64,000 nucleotides of DNA, taken from positions 13,573 to 77,572 of the forward strand of contig CAAGAN010000032.1 in assembly GCA_900767825.1 (NCBI GenBank), in the 5' to 3' direction. Origin of the DNA: Bacilli bacterium. Its GTDB lineage: Bacteria; Bacillota_I; Bacilli_A; RFN20; CAG-826. Of the stretch, positions 51,690 to 60,971 are shown piece by piece (positions within the stretch are counted from its first letter, which is position 1; each line of letters starts with the position of its first letter). The notes under the pieces are model-generated. The model made no database searches, was not told the DNA's origin, and saw nothing but the letters and a program-made list of their open reading frames with translations. The translations under genes were made by a program, and so were the position numbers.

Positions 51690-51775
51690 GCCCGGGTGGC
51701 GGAATGGTAGACGCAAGGGACTTAAAATCCCTCGAGAGCGATCTCATACCGGTTCAAGTCCGGTCCCGGGCACCA
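51690..51775 (+). tRNA. tRNA-Leu(TAA)
   Basis: Acceptor GCCCGGG pairs with CCCGGGC; class II variable arm; encoded CCA. Anticodon loop CTTAAAA gives TAA. Confidence 0.95.
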
Positions 51776-51789
51776 ATATTTGAAGGATT

Positions 51790-51812
51790 CGAGACTAAGG
51801 TCTCGTTTTTTT
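51790..51812 (+). terminator. Terminator of the tRNA cluster
   Basis: CGAGAC pairs with GTCTCG across TAAG..., followed by seven T. Confidence 0.85.
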
Positions 51813-52277
51813 GTACCTTAGAAACGTAATAAAGGTTCGAACTGCCGAACGTTAACCATAACCCCTTACTTCGCCAATAAGGTTTCTCTACTAAAGAAAG
51901 TGTCTTATATGTCTAATTTGCTTTTTGACACAAAAAATGAAGAAATTTAGGCAAAAAAGCCAAAATCGGCAAATTTGTAGAATTTTAGCGTTTCTGCAAT
52001 GTTCTAGATTACACTACTAGATTTTTTAGCCATGTTAAAATTGGCAAAATTGAGAAAAATAACGATAAAAAGCCACTTTTGTAAGCAGTTCAATAAAAAT
52101 TTTTAGTGAAATTCTACTTAAAAAGTGGCATCCTAGTAACAAGGAAATAACAAGGGGGTCTAGAAAAGGTATCAAGCAGCCTTTGACCTAAAAGCTATCT
52201 CTTCCTGGGTTTCTTCTTTTGCGGGAAAAAAGAAATCGATCATGAAATAACTTGTAGAATTCTCCCTTGTTGTTTCT
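51813..52277. other. 465-bp gap with nested inverted repeats, no gene
   Basis: Lies between the tRNA cluster and the convergent pepF. No credible reading frame longer than ~27 codons. It contains GCCACTTTT (52072-52080) facing AAAAGTGGC (52121-52129), GTAGAATTT (51977-51985) facing AAATTCTAC (52109-52117), GGCAAAAAAGCC, and TCTAG-N9-CTAGA followed by six T. It could be a remnant element or an RNA; undecided. Confidence 0.5.
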
Positions 52278-53990
52278 TTAGAAATTATAGGATTTCAAGA
52301 CCTTTACTAACGGAGTAATGGTCTTTTTAATACATCCTGGCTTGAATGGGTCTTTTAGATGGCATTTCTTGATCAATGTCCTAAATGGATATTTTCCACC
52401 CATCGCGCAGAGTTTTAGATATGTAGACCAAGCCTTTTCGTGGTTCTTTCTATCTAGGTTAAAGAATTGGAAGGCCATAACTTGGGCTAAAGTATAATCA
52501 ATATAATAGAATGGGCATTCAAAGATATGGGCTTGGGTAAGCCAGCGATGCCCCCCCATCATATATGGACAGCCTTTATAGGTTGCAACTTTATATGGAG
52601 TGTATTTAAGTTCTAATTCATGCCACTTGGCATCTCTATCTTGTTTAGAGGCAGTTGGATTTAGATATACCCATTCCTGGAATTCATCTACAGTTGCTCC
52701 ATATGGAAGGAAGGAGATGGAATCTGCTAAATGGACATAGCGATATTTATCTGGTTCATCAAAGAAAAGGTCCATATATGGCTCTGCAAAGAATTCCATC
52801 GACATTGAATGGATTTCGCAGCTTTCCATAGTTGGGGATCTATATTCAGGGACTTTGATATTCCTTGCCATATAGGCTTGGAAAGAATGACCAAATTCAT
52901 GGGTTAATACATCAACGTCCCCGCTAGTTCCATTGAAATTAGAGAAAATAAATGGAATCTTATAGACTGGGAAATAAGTCATATAGCCACCGCTATTCTT
53001 CCCTTCTTTGGCTTCTAGATCCATTACATGATGATCAGCCATATAGGAGAAGAAGAAACTAGTTTCCTCTGAAAGGGTATCATACATCTTCCTAGCGGCT
53101 TCGATTTTATCAAGAGTAGTTCCCTTTGGAATTGGGTTTCCTTCTTTAAAATATAGACCCATATCAAATACCTTTGGCCTATAAATCTTGTTTCTCCTAA
53201 ATTTCTTCTTCATGATTCTAGAAGCAATAGGAGTTACATATTTTTGGATTTCATCCCTATAAGCTGCTACATCTTCTTTGGTGTAATCAAATCTATTCAT
53301 CTTAATATAGGCAAGTTCGACATAATTTGAATAACCCATCTTTTTGGCCATTCTAGTACGTACCTTAACTAACTTGTCATATATTTCTTCTATTTCATCT
53401 ACTCTAGTTTCTAAATAGGAATAATAAGCCTCCGAAGCTTCTTTTCTTGTAGCCCTATCGACATCTTCCATGAATTTGCCCATTTGAGGGAGATTATAGG
53501 TAGAACCCCTGAAATTAACTTTGCAAGAAGCAATAAGGGCACTATATTGAGTCATCAATTTGTTTTCTTCGATAGCTTCTTCTACTACTTCGTTAGAGAA
53601 GGATTTCATCTGATATTCAAAAATCTTATAGATGAAAGAACCAAATCTATTTTCTAGTTCGGCTTTAAAAGGAGAATCAAGGAAGGCCTTGGTAAATTCT
53701 AATTCGGCAGCCTGTATACGAGGGAAGCCGTTATCAATAACTTCGGTGGCTTTCTTATATCTTTCATTCCTTGTATCAATGCTATAATGGATGGAGATAT
53801 TGGTGATATCATTTTGAAGAGCATCAGAAAACTTTATGTGCATTTTGACTACACGTATCGCTTCTTTTGGATTGCTAGCTTCTTTAAGTTGCTTTGTTAG
53901 GTTATCAATTTTCTTGATAGCGACGTTGATGGAAGGAACCTTGAATGGCCAAGATTCAAATACAGGTAATTCTTTTTTCATAAAACTCAC
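52278..53990 (-). CDS. Oligoendopeptidase, M3 family (PepF-like)
   Basis: Cytoplasmic zinc peptidase that trims peptides of about 6-20 residues. The metal motif VLTHEFGHSFQAYMA lies near residues 363-377, with the third ligand Glu in MESCEIHSMSMEFFAEPYM downstream; GGHRWLTQAHIF is the substrate-binding loop. 570 aa, normal. The start overlaps the stop of the winged-helix gene by 4 bp, so the two are one transcript. A clear terminator is not seen. Confidence 0.94.
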   Translation of the reverse strand: MSFMKKELPVFESWPFKVPSINVAIKKIDNLTKQLKEASNPKEAIRVVKMHIKFSDALQNDITNISIHYSIDTRNERYKKATEVIDNGFPRIQAAELEFTKAFLDSPFKAELENRFGSFIYKIFEYQMKSFSNEVVEEAIEENKLMTQYSALIASCKVNFRGSTYNLPQMGKFMEDVDRATRKEASEAYYSYLETRVDEIEEIYDKLVKVRTRMAKKMGYSNYVELAYIKMNRFDYTKEDVAAYRDEIQKYVTPIASRIMKKKFRRNKIYRPKVFDMGLYFKEGNPIPKGTTLDKIEAARKMYDTLSEETSFFFSYMADHHVMDLEAKEGKNSGGYMTYFPVYKIPFIFSNFNGTSGDVDVLTHEFGHSFQAYMARNIKVPEYRSPTMESCEIHSMSMEFFAEPYMDLFFDEPDKYRYVHLADSISFLPYGATVDEFQEWVYLNPTASKQDRDAKWHELELKYTPYKVATYKGCPYMMGGHRWLTQAHIFECPFYYIDYTLAQVMAFQFFNLDRKNHEKAWSTYLKLCAMGGKYPFRTLIKKCHLKDPFKPGCIKKTITPLVKVLKSYNF

Positions 53991-54364
53991 TTTCTACTGA
54001 TAAACAATGGTTTAACTAAATTCTTTGGGCAAAGGACTTTTTTGAATTTCGACTTGAATTCAACCGCAATCCTTTCACCCTCTTCGCTTAGATAAAGATA
54101 ATGTTCATCGAGTCTAGGCTCATAGGTTTCATTTACTAAACCTAGTCTTTTAAGTTGACTAATATAAATACCACAGGCTTTCTTGCCTAATGATTTAAGG
54201 CTACCTAATGTAATAACTTCATCAAACTGTGTCCCTTCATATATTCCTTTAAGTATAAGAAGGACGCATCTTGTCGAAGGTAGGTAGCCAAGTTTATTTG
54301 AATCCATTATGGTAAGAAGGATTTTGAGCTTGGCTTTATTTAGACCATAATCAACTTTGCCCAT
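53987..54364 (-). CDS. Winged-helix (RQC-like) protein, 125 aa
   Basis: A compact helical protein whose layout suggests a winged helix: TRCVLLILKGIYEG, then LGSLKSLGKKACGIYISQLKRLGLVNE as recognition helix, then a wing with EHYLYLSEEGERIAVEF. This resembles the RQC domain of RecQ helicases as an isolated domain, or a small MarR-like DNA-binding protein; I cannot decide. It sits directly before pepF. No ribosome site; TATACT ends 8 bases before ATG 54364, so a leaderless message is possible. Confidence 0.6.
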   Translation of the reverse strand: MGKVDYGLNKAKLKILLTIMDSNKLGYLPSTRCVLLILKGIYEGTQFDEVITLGSLKSLGKKACGIYISQLKRLGLVNETYEPRLDEHYLYLSEEGERIAVEFKSKFKKVLCPKNLVKPLFISRK

Positions 54365-54561
54365 ACTCAAAGAGTATATTCAAATCAAAAGATAGCAAGA
54401 TACAAATTCCAAAAATTGTAGTTTTTTATGTGCTTTTAATAGAAAAATGAACGTTTTCGTTGAATTTGACCATTTTCTCGAACTTCTTTTTTATCCTTTT
54501 ATAAGCAAATTATTATCAAATTAGTTGAATTTTAATATGAAGTTCCTAGAATTAGGCAGGT

Positions 54562-54855
54562 ATGAACGAAGAAGAAACAATCCAAGCTATAAAAGCTACA
54601 TTAGAAAAAGTACGTCCCTTCCTCCAACGCGATGGCGGGGATATTGATTATATAGGATATAGGGACGGGATAGTCTATGTCGCTATGGTAGGAGCCTGCG
54701 AAGGCTGTTCTTTAGCAGATAATGATATCTCGGCCGGAGTTGAGATTATCCTTATGGAAGAAGTCCCAGGAGTAATTGGAGTCAGAACTACCGATGTTCC
54801 TGCCGATTTGCTTCAACAATATATCGAGAATAAAGAAAAAGAAGCTACCAAGTAG
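54562..54855 (+). CDS. NifU-type iron-sulfur scaffold protein (C-terminal domain family)
   Basis: About 97 residues equal to the NifU C-terminal domain: VRPFLQRDGGDIDYIGYRDGIVYVAMVGACEGCSLADNDI with the cluster-binding CEGC near 52-55, and VPGVIGVRT near the end. Such proteins carry or deliver Fe-S clusters; the serine dehydratase here is a possible client. Convergent with the CysQ-like gene, two bases between the stops. Confidence 0.93.
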   Translation: MNEEETIQAIKATLEKVRPFLQRDGGDIDYIGYRDGIVYVAMVGACEGCSLADNDISAGVEIILMEEVPGVIGVRTTDVPADLLQQYIENKEKEATK

Positions 54856-54857
54856 CC

Positions 54858-55643
54858 TCATTCCCCAATCAATAGATTTTCTTTTTTGTTGGCTAATATA
54901 TAACCATTTCTATTATACACATCAACCCTGTTATAGGTCATTTTCTTGCCGTTAGGTTCAACCATGACTCCACCGGCTTCAGTTAATATTAAGTCCCCTG
55001 CTGCAACATCCCATTCCTTAGTTCCGCTAGAATTCCTATAGAAATAGTCATATACACCTTCGGCAATGCGGCAGAATTTAAGGGCGCTTCCGACAGGGGT
55101 AATTTCTTTTTCAAACTTAGATGCATTCCTTTGATAGAAGGCTTCTTCTACTTTATTAAAGAAAGAGATGGATCTAATCGCATGTAATGGGAAATCTTTA
55201 TTGGAGACATGTATTCTTTTAACGGTTCCGTCTTTAGATATTTTATAAGCCCCTTCGCCTTTTATTGCATAGAAAGTCTCATCTAGCATCGGAACATTAA
55301 TAACCCCTACGACAACTTCATGATTATGAACCAAGGCAATATTCGTGCAGAATTCGCCATTCCTAGAAACAAATTCCTTAGTCCCGTCGACTGGGTCAAC
55401 AACCCAGATGTCTTCCATATCAAGCCTTTCTTTTGTATCAATCGATTCTTCGGTAAGGAAACCAATATGAGGGAAAGAAGATAATTCGTTCCTAATTAAG
55501 GCATCAGCTTTCTTATCTGCGATGGTAACAGGAGAATTATCATCTTTTATCTCGACTTCAAAATTAGTCGCATAGACTTCCTTAATGACAACTTCGGCAT
55601 CTTTAGCAGCCTTAATCATGGCTTTTAGGTGTTCTTGATACAT
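54858..55643 (-). CDS. Inositol monophosphatase family phosphatase (CysQ-like)
   Basis: Metal motif WVVDPVDGTKEFVSRNGEFCTNIAL near 80-104 and the second motif EWDVAAGDLILTEAGG near 213-228; GFLTEESID near 58 supplies the metal-binding Glu. 261 aa. DGTKEF with Glu rather than Asn favours 3'(2'),5'-bisphosphate nucleotidase (CysQ) over inositol phosphatase. It would remove pAp, a by-product of sulfate or holo-ACP metabolism. It lies 15 bp after the DHH gene. Confidence 0.9.
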   Translation of the reverse strand: MYQEHLKAMIKAAKDAEVVIKEVYATNFEVEIKDDNSPVTIADKKADALIRNELSSFPHIGFLTEESIDTKERLDMEDIWVVDPVDGTKEFVSRNGEFCTNIALVHNHEVVVGVINVPMLDETFYAIKGEGAYKISKDGTVKRIHVSNKDFPLHAIRSISFFNKVEEAFYQRNASKFEKEITPVGSALKFCRIAEGVYDYFYRNSSGTKEWDVAAGDLILTEAGGVMVEPNGKKMTYNRVDVYNRNGYILANKKENLLIGE

Positions 55644-55658
55644 ATAAATTCCTTCTTT

Positions 55659-56609
55659 CTATTTAAGTATACTCTTTAAGCAGGCCATACTCTCCAAGAC
55701 TTTTTCAAAACATAGATTATCTTTATGCAAAGTTATCCCAGAGGCAAATTCATGACCGCCGCCGCCGAATTCCTGGGCAGTTTTTATTACGGGGTAAAGT
55801 TTATTTGACCTAAGTTCTACTCGATAATCACCATTTTCGTCTTCACAAAAATAAACAAAGCAATGACAAGGATAGATTCCTGCAATTGTATTCACTAAGC
55901 AAGAAGCCTCTTCGAATGAAATATCAAAGGAAAGATATTCGTTCCTTTTAATTATCAGGTATGTAACGTCTTTATATGATTTAGCATTTTCCCTCATATA
56001 ACGTTTAAAGGCTTTTATTTCATCTTTATCATGAAAGGCTATATTAACAATCGAAACAGGATCTGCACCTAATTTAATCAAATCCCTAGCGATTTCAAAT
56101 GAACGGGCATTAGTACCGTAAAATACAAATTTTCCTGAATCAGTAATTAATCCTAAATATAAAGCAGATGCGCATGTCTTGTTTATTGGATAATCATATT
56201 TGATCAAAAAATCATAAATAATCTCTGCACAGGCAATCCTAGACTCATCTACATAACTTAAATATGGAAATTCCTCTCCGACTTTATTTTTGCAGTGATG
56301 ATCGAATTTAATGCAGTCCTTGCACTTATTTATCGCCTTGCTTTCGACTCGATTTAAACAAGATACATCTACTAAAATCCCTAAATCATAACTAAGTTCT
56401 TTATCTATATCCATATTAGATATAGAAGAATAGAAATTAGGTAATCCAGTTCCAAGGCAAATAACTTTTTTGTCTGGGTATTTTAAAGCAATGGCCTCTT
56501 TTAAACCAATTTGGCATCCATAACAATCCCCATCAGGTAAGCAATGCCCGAATATGGCGATTGTCTTTGCTTGTCTAATTTTTGTTTCAATCAAATCTAA
56601 CTCATTCAT
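55659..56609 (-). CDS. DHH/DHHA1 family phosphoesterase (NrnA-like)
   Basis: The N-terminal DHH domain holds GHCLPDGDCYG near 23-33, GILVDVS near 72 and KFDHHCKNK near 97-105; the C-terminal DHHA1 domain has GGGGHEFASGI near 299-309. NrnA-type enzymes degrade 2-4 nt RNAs and pAp, matching the adjacent CysQ-like gene. I prefer ATG 56609; the frame is open to a TTG at 56651 but its extra residues look non-conserved. About 316 aa. Confidence 0.9.
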   Translation of the reverse strand: MNELDLIETKIRQAKTIAIFGHCLPDGDCYGCQIGLKEAIALKYPDKKVICLGTGLPNFYSSISNMDIDKELSYDLGILVDVSCLNRVESKAINKCKDCIKFDHHCKNKVGEEFPYLSYVDESRIACAEIIYDFLIKYDYPINKTCASALYLGLITDSGKFVFYGTNARSFEIARDLIKLGADPVSIVNIAFHDKDEIKAFKRYMRENAKSYKDVTYLIIKRNEYLSFDISFEEASCLVNTIAGIYPCHCFVYFCEDENGDYRVELRSNKLYPVIKTAQEFGGGGHEFASGITLHKDNLCFEKVLESMACLKSILK

Positions 56610-56671
56610 ATGGAAGTAGATTAGAATACCTTCTTTTTCATTAATTAACAAATAAAAATGCTTTATATACT

Positions 56672-56695
56672 TAAAAAGCCCCCATAAGGAGGCTA
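56672..56695 (-). terminator. Terminator of the ychF-ispF-argS-rpoE genes
   Basis: On the minus strand AGCCTCC-TTAT-GGGGGCT is followed by TTTTAAG, after the rpoE stop. Confidence 0.85.
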
Positions 56696-56712
56696 ATAGC
56701 GACTAGATTAAA

Positions 56713-57156
56713 TTAATAATCATTGGATGGGTTCTTTCCCATTCCAACTAATTCAGCGGCTTCGTTGTCGTTAGAAGAATCGTCATTTTCTTCCTCTTCT
56801 TCAGAAGCTGCATCACCGCTAACAAGACCTTCAACGGATTTGTTGTAGTCTTTTTCTTCGGCTAGGTCGACTTCGTCCATGTCGCTTTCGTTGACATCAC
56901 TATAGACATCATTGACATCGATATGAACCTTGTCATAAGTATGACGTTTTCTTAAATCCCAGACATTGTCAGTAAGGGCAACAAAGTTTCCATCAAGAGA
57001 TAAGTCGGTATAGAAATGTCCAATTCTATTTGGGATTTCTTCTTCGCTTATTTCAAGTTCGGCAACAATTTTCTTCCAGAGTTCGGAAAAAGCTAGTCCG
57101 TGTCCTTCTGCTTCTAATATTTTAGCAGCGGTTTCAATCATCGATTCGTTTTTCAT
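56713..57156 (-). CDS. rpoE: RNA polymerase delta subunit
   Basis: A Gram-positive-specific accessory subunit that loosens polymerase-DNA binding and helps recycling. N-terminal HARE-HTH domain (MIETAAKILEAEGHGLAFSELWKKIV to DNVWDLRKRH, ~1-75) followed by an acidic, disordered tail rich in Asp and Glu. 147 aa. It follows argS by 18 bp on the same strand; argS and rpoE are also neighbours in Bacillus. Confidence 0.93.
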   Translation of the reverse strand: MKNESMIETAAKILEAEGHGLAFSELWKKIVAELEISEEEIPNRIGHFYTDLSLDGNFVALTDNVWDLRKRHTYDKVHIDVNDVYSDVNESDMDEVDLAEEKDYNKSVEGLVSGDAASEEEEENDDSSNDNEAAELVGMGKNPSNDY

Positions 57157-57174
57157 TTTATAAATTCCTTTCGA

Positions 57175-58797
57175 TTACATTTTAGAAGGTGCAGATACAC
57201 CAAGTAGAGACAATGCATTTGATAGCGTAATCTCACACGCTTTTATAAGCGCTAATCTTCCGCCTGTCAATGTTACATTTTCTCTATCGATAATTCTAGT
57301 AGAAGCGTAATATTCGTGTACCAATCCTGCTAGATTATGGATATATAGGGCCATTTTATATGGGGCTCTTTCTCTAGCACTTGCTTCTATTTGGCTTCCA
57401 AAGTCAGCTAAATTCTTCATAATGCTAGATTCAATCTCGCTATTTAGTAAGCTACATTTTTCATCAAGAGCAATATCACTTCCTAAATTTAGCAAGGAAG
57501 CACATCTAGCATGGGCATATTGAGCATAGAAGACTGGGTTAGCAGAAGATTGTTCTTTTGCAAGGTTGTAATTGAAGTCTAGATGGGAATTTTGGCTTCT
57601 TTCGGCGAATAGATACCTGACAGCATCAACTCCGCATTCAGCAACTAGTTCCCTATGGGCAATAGCCTTTCCTGTGCGCTTGCTCATCTTTACTTCTTGG
57701 CCATCCTTGAATACTTTGACGACTTGGACAAGCTCAACTTCTAGCGAATCTGCTTTATATCCTTTCATCATAAGGGCACTTTTCATTCTGTTTATATAGC
57801 CATGATGGTCAGCACCGAGTACATCGATTAATAAATCAAATCCACGGCTCATCTTGTTATAGTGGTAACAAATATCTGGCATGAAGTAAGTATATTGGCC
57901 ATTGCTTTTAACAATTGGGCGATCCTTATCATCTAAGAAAGCACTGGTCTTTAGGTATTTTGCTCCATCCTTTTCATAGATATATGGGCTTAATTCCTTG
58001 ATTGTATTTTCAATTGTATTGCCTTTTCTAATATCGGATTCATAAGAGAATTTATCAAATCTAACATTGAAATCCGCTAGGTCTTTCTTTATTTTCCCTA
58101 ATTCGGCATCAATACCATATCTAATGAAGAAATCATGGCTTTCTTGAGTGTCGATAAGGTATTTATCACCAAATTCTTCTTTGATAGATTTAGCAATATC
58201 AATCAAATCTAGTCCATGGTAATCATCATCATCCAAGCCTAGAGGTTCACCAAATAATTCATGATATCTAGCCCTGATTGAATGGCCAAGGTGTTCGACT
58301 TGGTTGCCGCAGTCATTGACATAATATTCGCGTGTGACATCATACCCAGCCCATTCTAATAAATTAGCAATGGCATCACCAATAGCGGCACATCTAGTAT
58401 GTCCTAAATGGAGATCGCCTGTTGGGTTAGCGGATACATATTCGATATTTATCTTCTTTCCTTTTGATGGAAGACGTCCATAGGAGGCACCTTCACTTAT
58501 AATCTTGGATACCACTGACTTAAGGGCATCTTTCTTCATGAAGAAGTTAACAAAGCCAGGCCCTGCTACTTCTATCTTTTCGATTTGGTCAGACGCTAAG
58601 GATTTAGAGATTTCATTAGCCAAATCCCTTGGATTCATTTGGACTCTCTTGCAATATTTCATGGCCGAATTAGTAGAATAATCGCCATGGATTACTTCCT
58701 TGCATCTTTCGATGACAATATCATCTTCTTTTAAATCAAGATTCTTATTCTTGAAGAAAGAAATAAGCAATTGTTTCAATAAAGTTTCGTTATTCAT
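57175..58797 (-). CDS. argS: Arginyl-tRNA synthetase
   Basis: Class I synthetase with YVSANPTGDLHLGHTRCAAIGD (HIGH motif HLGH near 129) and the anticodon-binding helical domain at the end; KMSKRTGKA near 369 is the KMSK variant. An additional N-terminal domain binds the tRNA D-loop. 540 aa. The start overlaps ispF by 8 bp. Standard. Confidence 0.97.
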   Translation of the reverse strand: MNNETLLKQLLISFFKNKNLDLKEDDIVIERCKEVIHGDYSTNSAMKYCKRVQMNPRDLANEISKSLASDQIEKIEVAGPGFVNFFMKKDALKSVVSKIISEGASYGRLPSKGKKINIEYVSANPTGDLHLGHTRCAAIGDAIANLLEWAGYDVTREYYVNDCGNQVEHLGHSIRARYHELFGEPLGLDDDDYHGLDLIDIAKSIKEEFGDKYLIDTQESHDFFIRYGIDAELGKIKKDLADFNVRFDKFSYESDIRKGNTIENTIKELSPYIYEKDGAKYLKTSAFLDDKDRPIVKSNGQYTYFMPDICYHYNKMSRGFDLLIDVLGADHHGYINRMKSALMMKGYKADSLEVELVQVVKVFKDGQEVKMSKRTGKAIAHRELVAECGVDAVRYLFAERSQNSHLDFNYNLAKEQSSANPVFYAQYAHARCASLLNLGSDIALDEKCSLLNSEIESSIMKNLADFGSQIEASARERAPYKMALYIHNLAGLVHEYYASTRIIDRENVTLTGGRLALIKACEITLSNALSLLGVSAPSKM

Positions 58798-59281
58798 CGT
58801 TACTCCTCACCAATAAACAAGTGGATGTGGCTCTTATTGCCAATCCTTTTCCAATATCATCTAATCCTTCGTTAGTCATAGCCTGGATATTTATATCGTT
58901 TATATCAGTTCCTAATGTTTCGGCAATCGAGTTTCGCATCGAATCGATATAAGGCCTTAGTTTTGGGCTTTCGGCCAGGATAGTCAAATCTACATTGTTG
59001 ATCTTATATCCTTCATCCAAAACCATTTTATAGACAATCTTAAGTAAATCCTTCGAACAAGCTCCTTCATATTTAGGATCATCAGGAGGGAAATATAACC
59101 CAATGTCACCTTTAGAAATCGCTCCAAGCAAAGAATCCATTAAGGCATGAAGCAAGCAATCAGCATCAGAATGTCCTAGAAGTCCTTTTTCATACGGGAT
59201 TTCTATTCCACCTAATATCAATTTCCTTCCTTCTACTAGTCTATGAATATCTTCTCCATAGCCAATTCTAATTTTGCTCAT
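58790..59281 (-). CDS. ispF: 2-C-methyl-D-erythritol 2,4-cyclodiphosphate synthase
   Basis: Fifth MEP-pathway step. GYGEDIHRLVEGRKLILGG at ~7-25 with the zinc Asp/His, LLGHSDADCLLHALMDSLLGA near 34-54, GDIGLYFPPDDPKY near 58-71 and NDINIQAMTNEGLDDIGKGLAI near 128-149. 163 aa, complete. Overlaps ychF and argS by a few bases on either side. Confidence 0.97.
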   Translation of the reverse strand: MSKIRIGYGEDIHRLVEGRKLILGGIEIPYEKGLLGHSDADCLLHALMDSLLGAISKGDIGLYFPPDDPKYEGACSKDLLKIVYKMVLDEGYKINNVDLTILAESPKLRPYIDSMRNSIAETLGTDINDINIQAMTNEGLDDIGKGLAIRATSTCLLVRSNDE

Positions 59282-60390
59282 ACATTAAACCTGAAGAAGA
59301 CACAGTCCCCATCTTTCATTATGTAATCTTTGCCTTCAATCCTTAGTTTCCCCGCTTCTTTAACAGCGGCTTCAGATCCTAGCTCCTTTAAGGATTCGAA
59401 ATCATAAACTTCTGCTTTGATGAATCCTTTTTGGAAATCGGTATGGATGATTCCGGCGCATTCAGGGGCAGACATGCCATTTTTAAATGTCCAAGCCCTG
59501 CATTCATCGCTTCCACATGTAAAGAAGGTGGAAAGATTAAGCAATTTGTATGAGGCTTTAACCAATTTGTCTAAGCCAGATTCATTTGTTCCAAGCGAAT
59601 CAAGGAATTCTTTTCTTTCGGCTTTATCTTGGATTTGAGAAATCTCATATTCGATTTCGCAAGAAACTGGGATGCACTGGGCATTTTCGCTTTCAGCAAT
59701 TTGCTTTACTTGCTGATAATATTTGCAATTATCCAAATCTGAGTAATCAGAATCGGCAACATTAGCAACATAGATTATTGGTTTAAGGGAAAGAAGGAAG
59801 AAATTCTTTTTCGCATAGGCAATTTGCTCTGAACTTAATCCTTTTACTAATCTAGCAGGTTTCCCTTCTCCTAATATTTCTTGAAGAGGTTTAAGGATAG
59901 CCATTTCATAGACTGCAACTTTATCTTTTGAAATCCTTGCCTTTATATCTTGCTTGGCGATTCTAGCATTAACTGAATCCAAATCGGCCATCGCCAATTC
60001 TAGATTGATGGTTTCGATATCACGTCTTGGATCAATTGAATTATCGACATGGATAATTTCTTGATTATCGAAGCAACGTACTACTTCGCATATTGCATCA
60101 CATTCCCTAATGGCGGCCAGGAATTGGTTTCCTAATCCTTCGCCTTTAGAAGCACCTTTAACTAATCCGGCAATATCATAAAATTCGAAAGTTGCATTTA
60201 TTTTCTTTGCTGGATGAAACATTTCATCAAGGAAATCGAGCCTTTCATCTGGAACTACAACTACTCCAGTATTTGGCTTAATGGTAGCGAAGGGATAATT
60301 AGCCGCTTCGACATGAGAATTTGTAATAGCGTTGAACAATGTAGATTTTCCAACATTTGGTAGTCCAACAATACCTGCTTTTAATGACAT
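59278..60390 (-). CDS. ychF: Redox/ribosome-associated GTPase/ATPase YchF
   Basis: Obg-family P-loop protein. P-loop GLPNVGKSTLFNAIT at 8-22, the NYPF switch I region, DIAGLVKGASKGEGLGNQFL near 68-87 and NVAD-type specificity loop, then the C-terminal TGS domain (DFQKGFIKAEVYDFESL, AGKLRIEGKDYIMKDGDCVFFRFNV). 370 aa. ATP is preferred over GTP in this family. First gene of the ychF-ispF-argS-rpoE cluster. Confidence 0.97.
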   Translation of the reverse strand: MSLKAGIVGLPNVGKSTLFNAITNSHVEAANYPFATIKPNTGVVVVPDERLDFLDEMFHPAKKINATFEFYDIAGLVKGASKGEGLGNQFLAAIRECDAICEVVRCFDNQEIIHVDNSIDPRRDIETINLELAMADLDSVNARIAKQDIKARISKDKVAVYEMAILKPLQEILGEGKPARLVKGLSSEQIAYAKKNFFLLSLKPIIYVANVADSDYSDLDNCKYYQQVKQIAESENAQCIPVSCEIEYEISQIQDKAERKEFLDSLGTNESGLDKLVKASYKLLNLSTFFTCGSDECRAWTFKNGMSAPECAGIIHTDFQKGFIKAEVYDFESLKELGSEAAVKEAGKLRIEGKDYIMKDGDCVFFRFNV

Positions 60391-60510
60391 AATAAAATAA
60401 CCTGCTTTATGGCGTAGATATTGTACGCCTAGAGTTATACTCTAGCAACCTAACAATTTAAAATCTGATGATATTATTTAACTAATTATCTTCTTTTAAG
60501 CCAGGACAAA

Positions 60511-60538
60511 ATAAAAAGCCTCACGGTTAGTGGGGCTA
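60511..60538 (-). terminator. Terminator of the cold-shock gene
   Basis: On the minus strand AGCCCCAC-TAACC-GTGAGGCT is followed by TTTTATTTT. Confidence 0.8.
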
Positions 60539-60562
60539 TGAAGTTAACTAAACGTTATGCAA

Positions 60563-60772
60563 TTAGTCGACTTTCTTAACGTTCGCAGCGCGTGGGCCAC
60601 GTTCCGACTCTTCGACGTCAAATTCAACATTCTCGCCTTTTTCAGCGGTCTTGTATTCATCGGCGTTCTTCATGACGAGTGCGGAATAGTGGAAGAAGTA
60701 ATCGCGGTTATCTTCGGCGTGAATAAAACCGTATCCCTTCTCCTTATTGAACATTTTGACTGTTCCCTTCAT
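60563..60772 (-). CDS. Cold-shock domain protein
   Basis: Single cold-shock domain of 69 residues: KGTVKMFNKEKGYGFIHAEDNRDYFFHYSAL holds RNP1 (KGYGFIHA) and RNP2 (DYFFHYS). Binds single-stranded nucleic acid and melts RNA structure. GGTTAGGAGTCTC is the ribosome site. The ~190-bp upstream region has no gene but contains the hairpin CTTCATTAGTAATGAAG (60880-60896), so the leader may be structured as in other cold-shock genes. Confidence 0.95.
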   Translation of the reverse strand: MKGTVKMFNKEKGYGFIHAEDNRDYFFHYSALVMKNADEYKTAEKGENVEFDVEESERGPRAANVKKVD

Positions 60773-60971
60773 GAGACTCCTAACCTTCCTGGTTTAATTG
60801 AAACCACATAAGAATATACACCACTTAATTAACGTTTTCTACTATCCAATTAACAAAAAAACAAACCCAGATTTCTTAGCTTCATTAGTAATGAAGAAAA
60901 ACCGCCCTCATTAAAAGTAATAAGGTAACAAGTGGAAAATAGAGAATTTATAGCAAAATAAAGTTCTAATC

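Noticed and set aside
52060..52140. tracrRNA-like AAAAAGTGGCATCC segment
   Set aside because: The resemblance to the end of a Cas9 tracrRNA is only about 12 bases; there is no cas gene, CRISPR array or matching anti-repeat.
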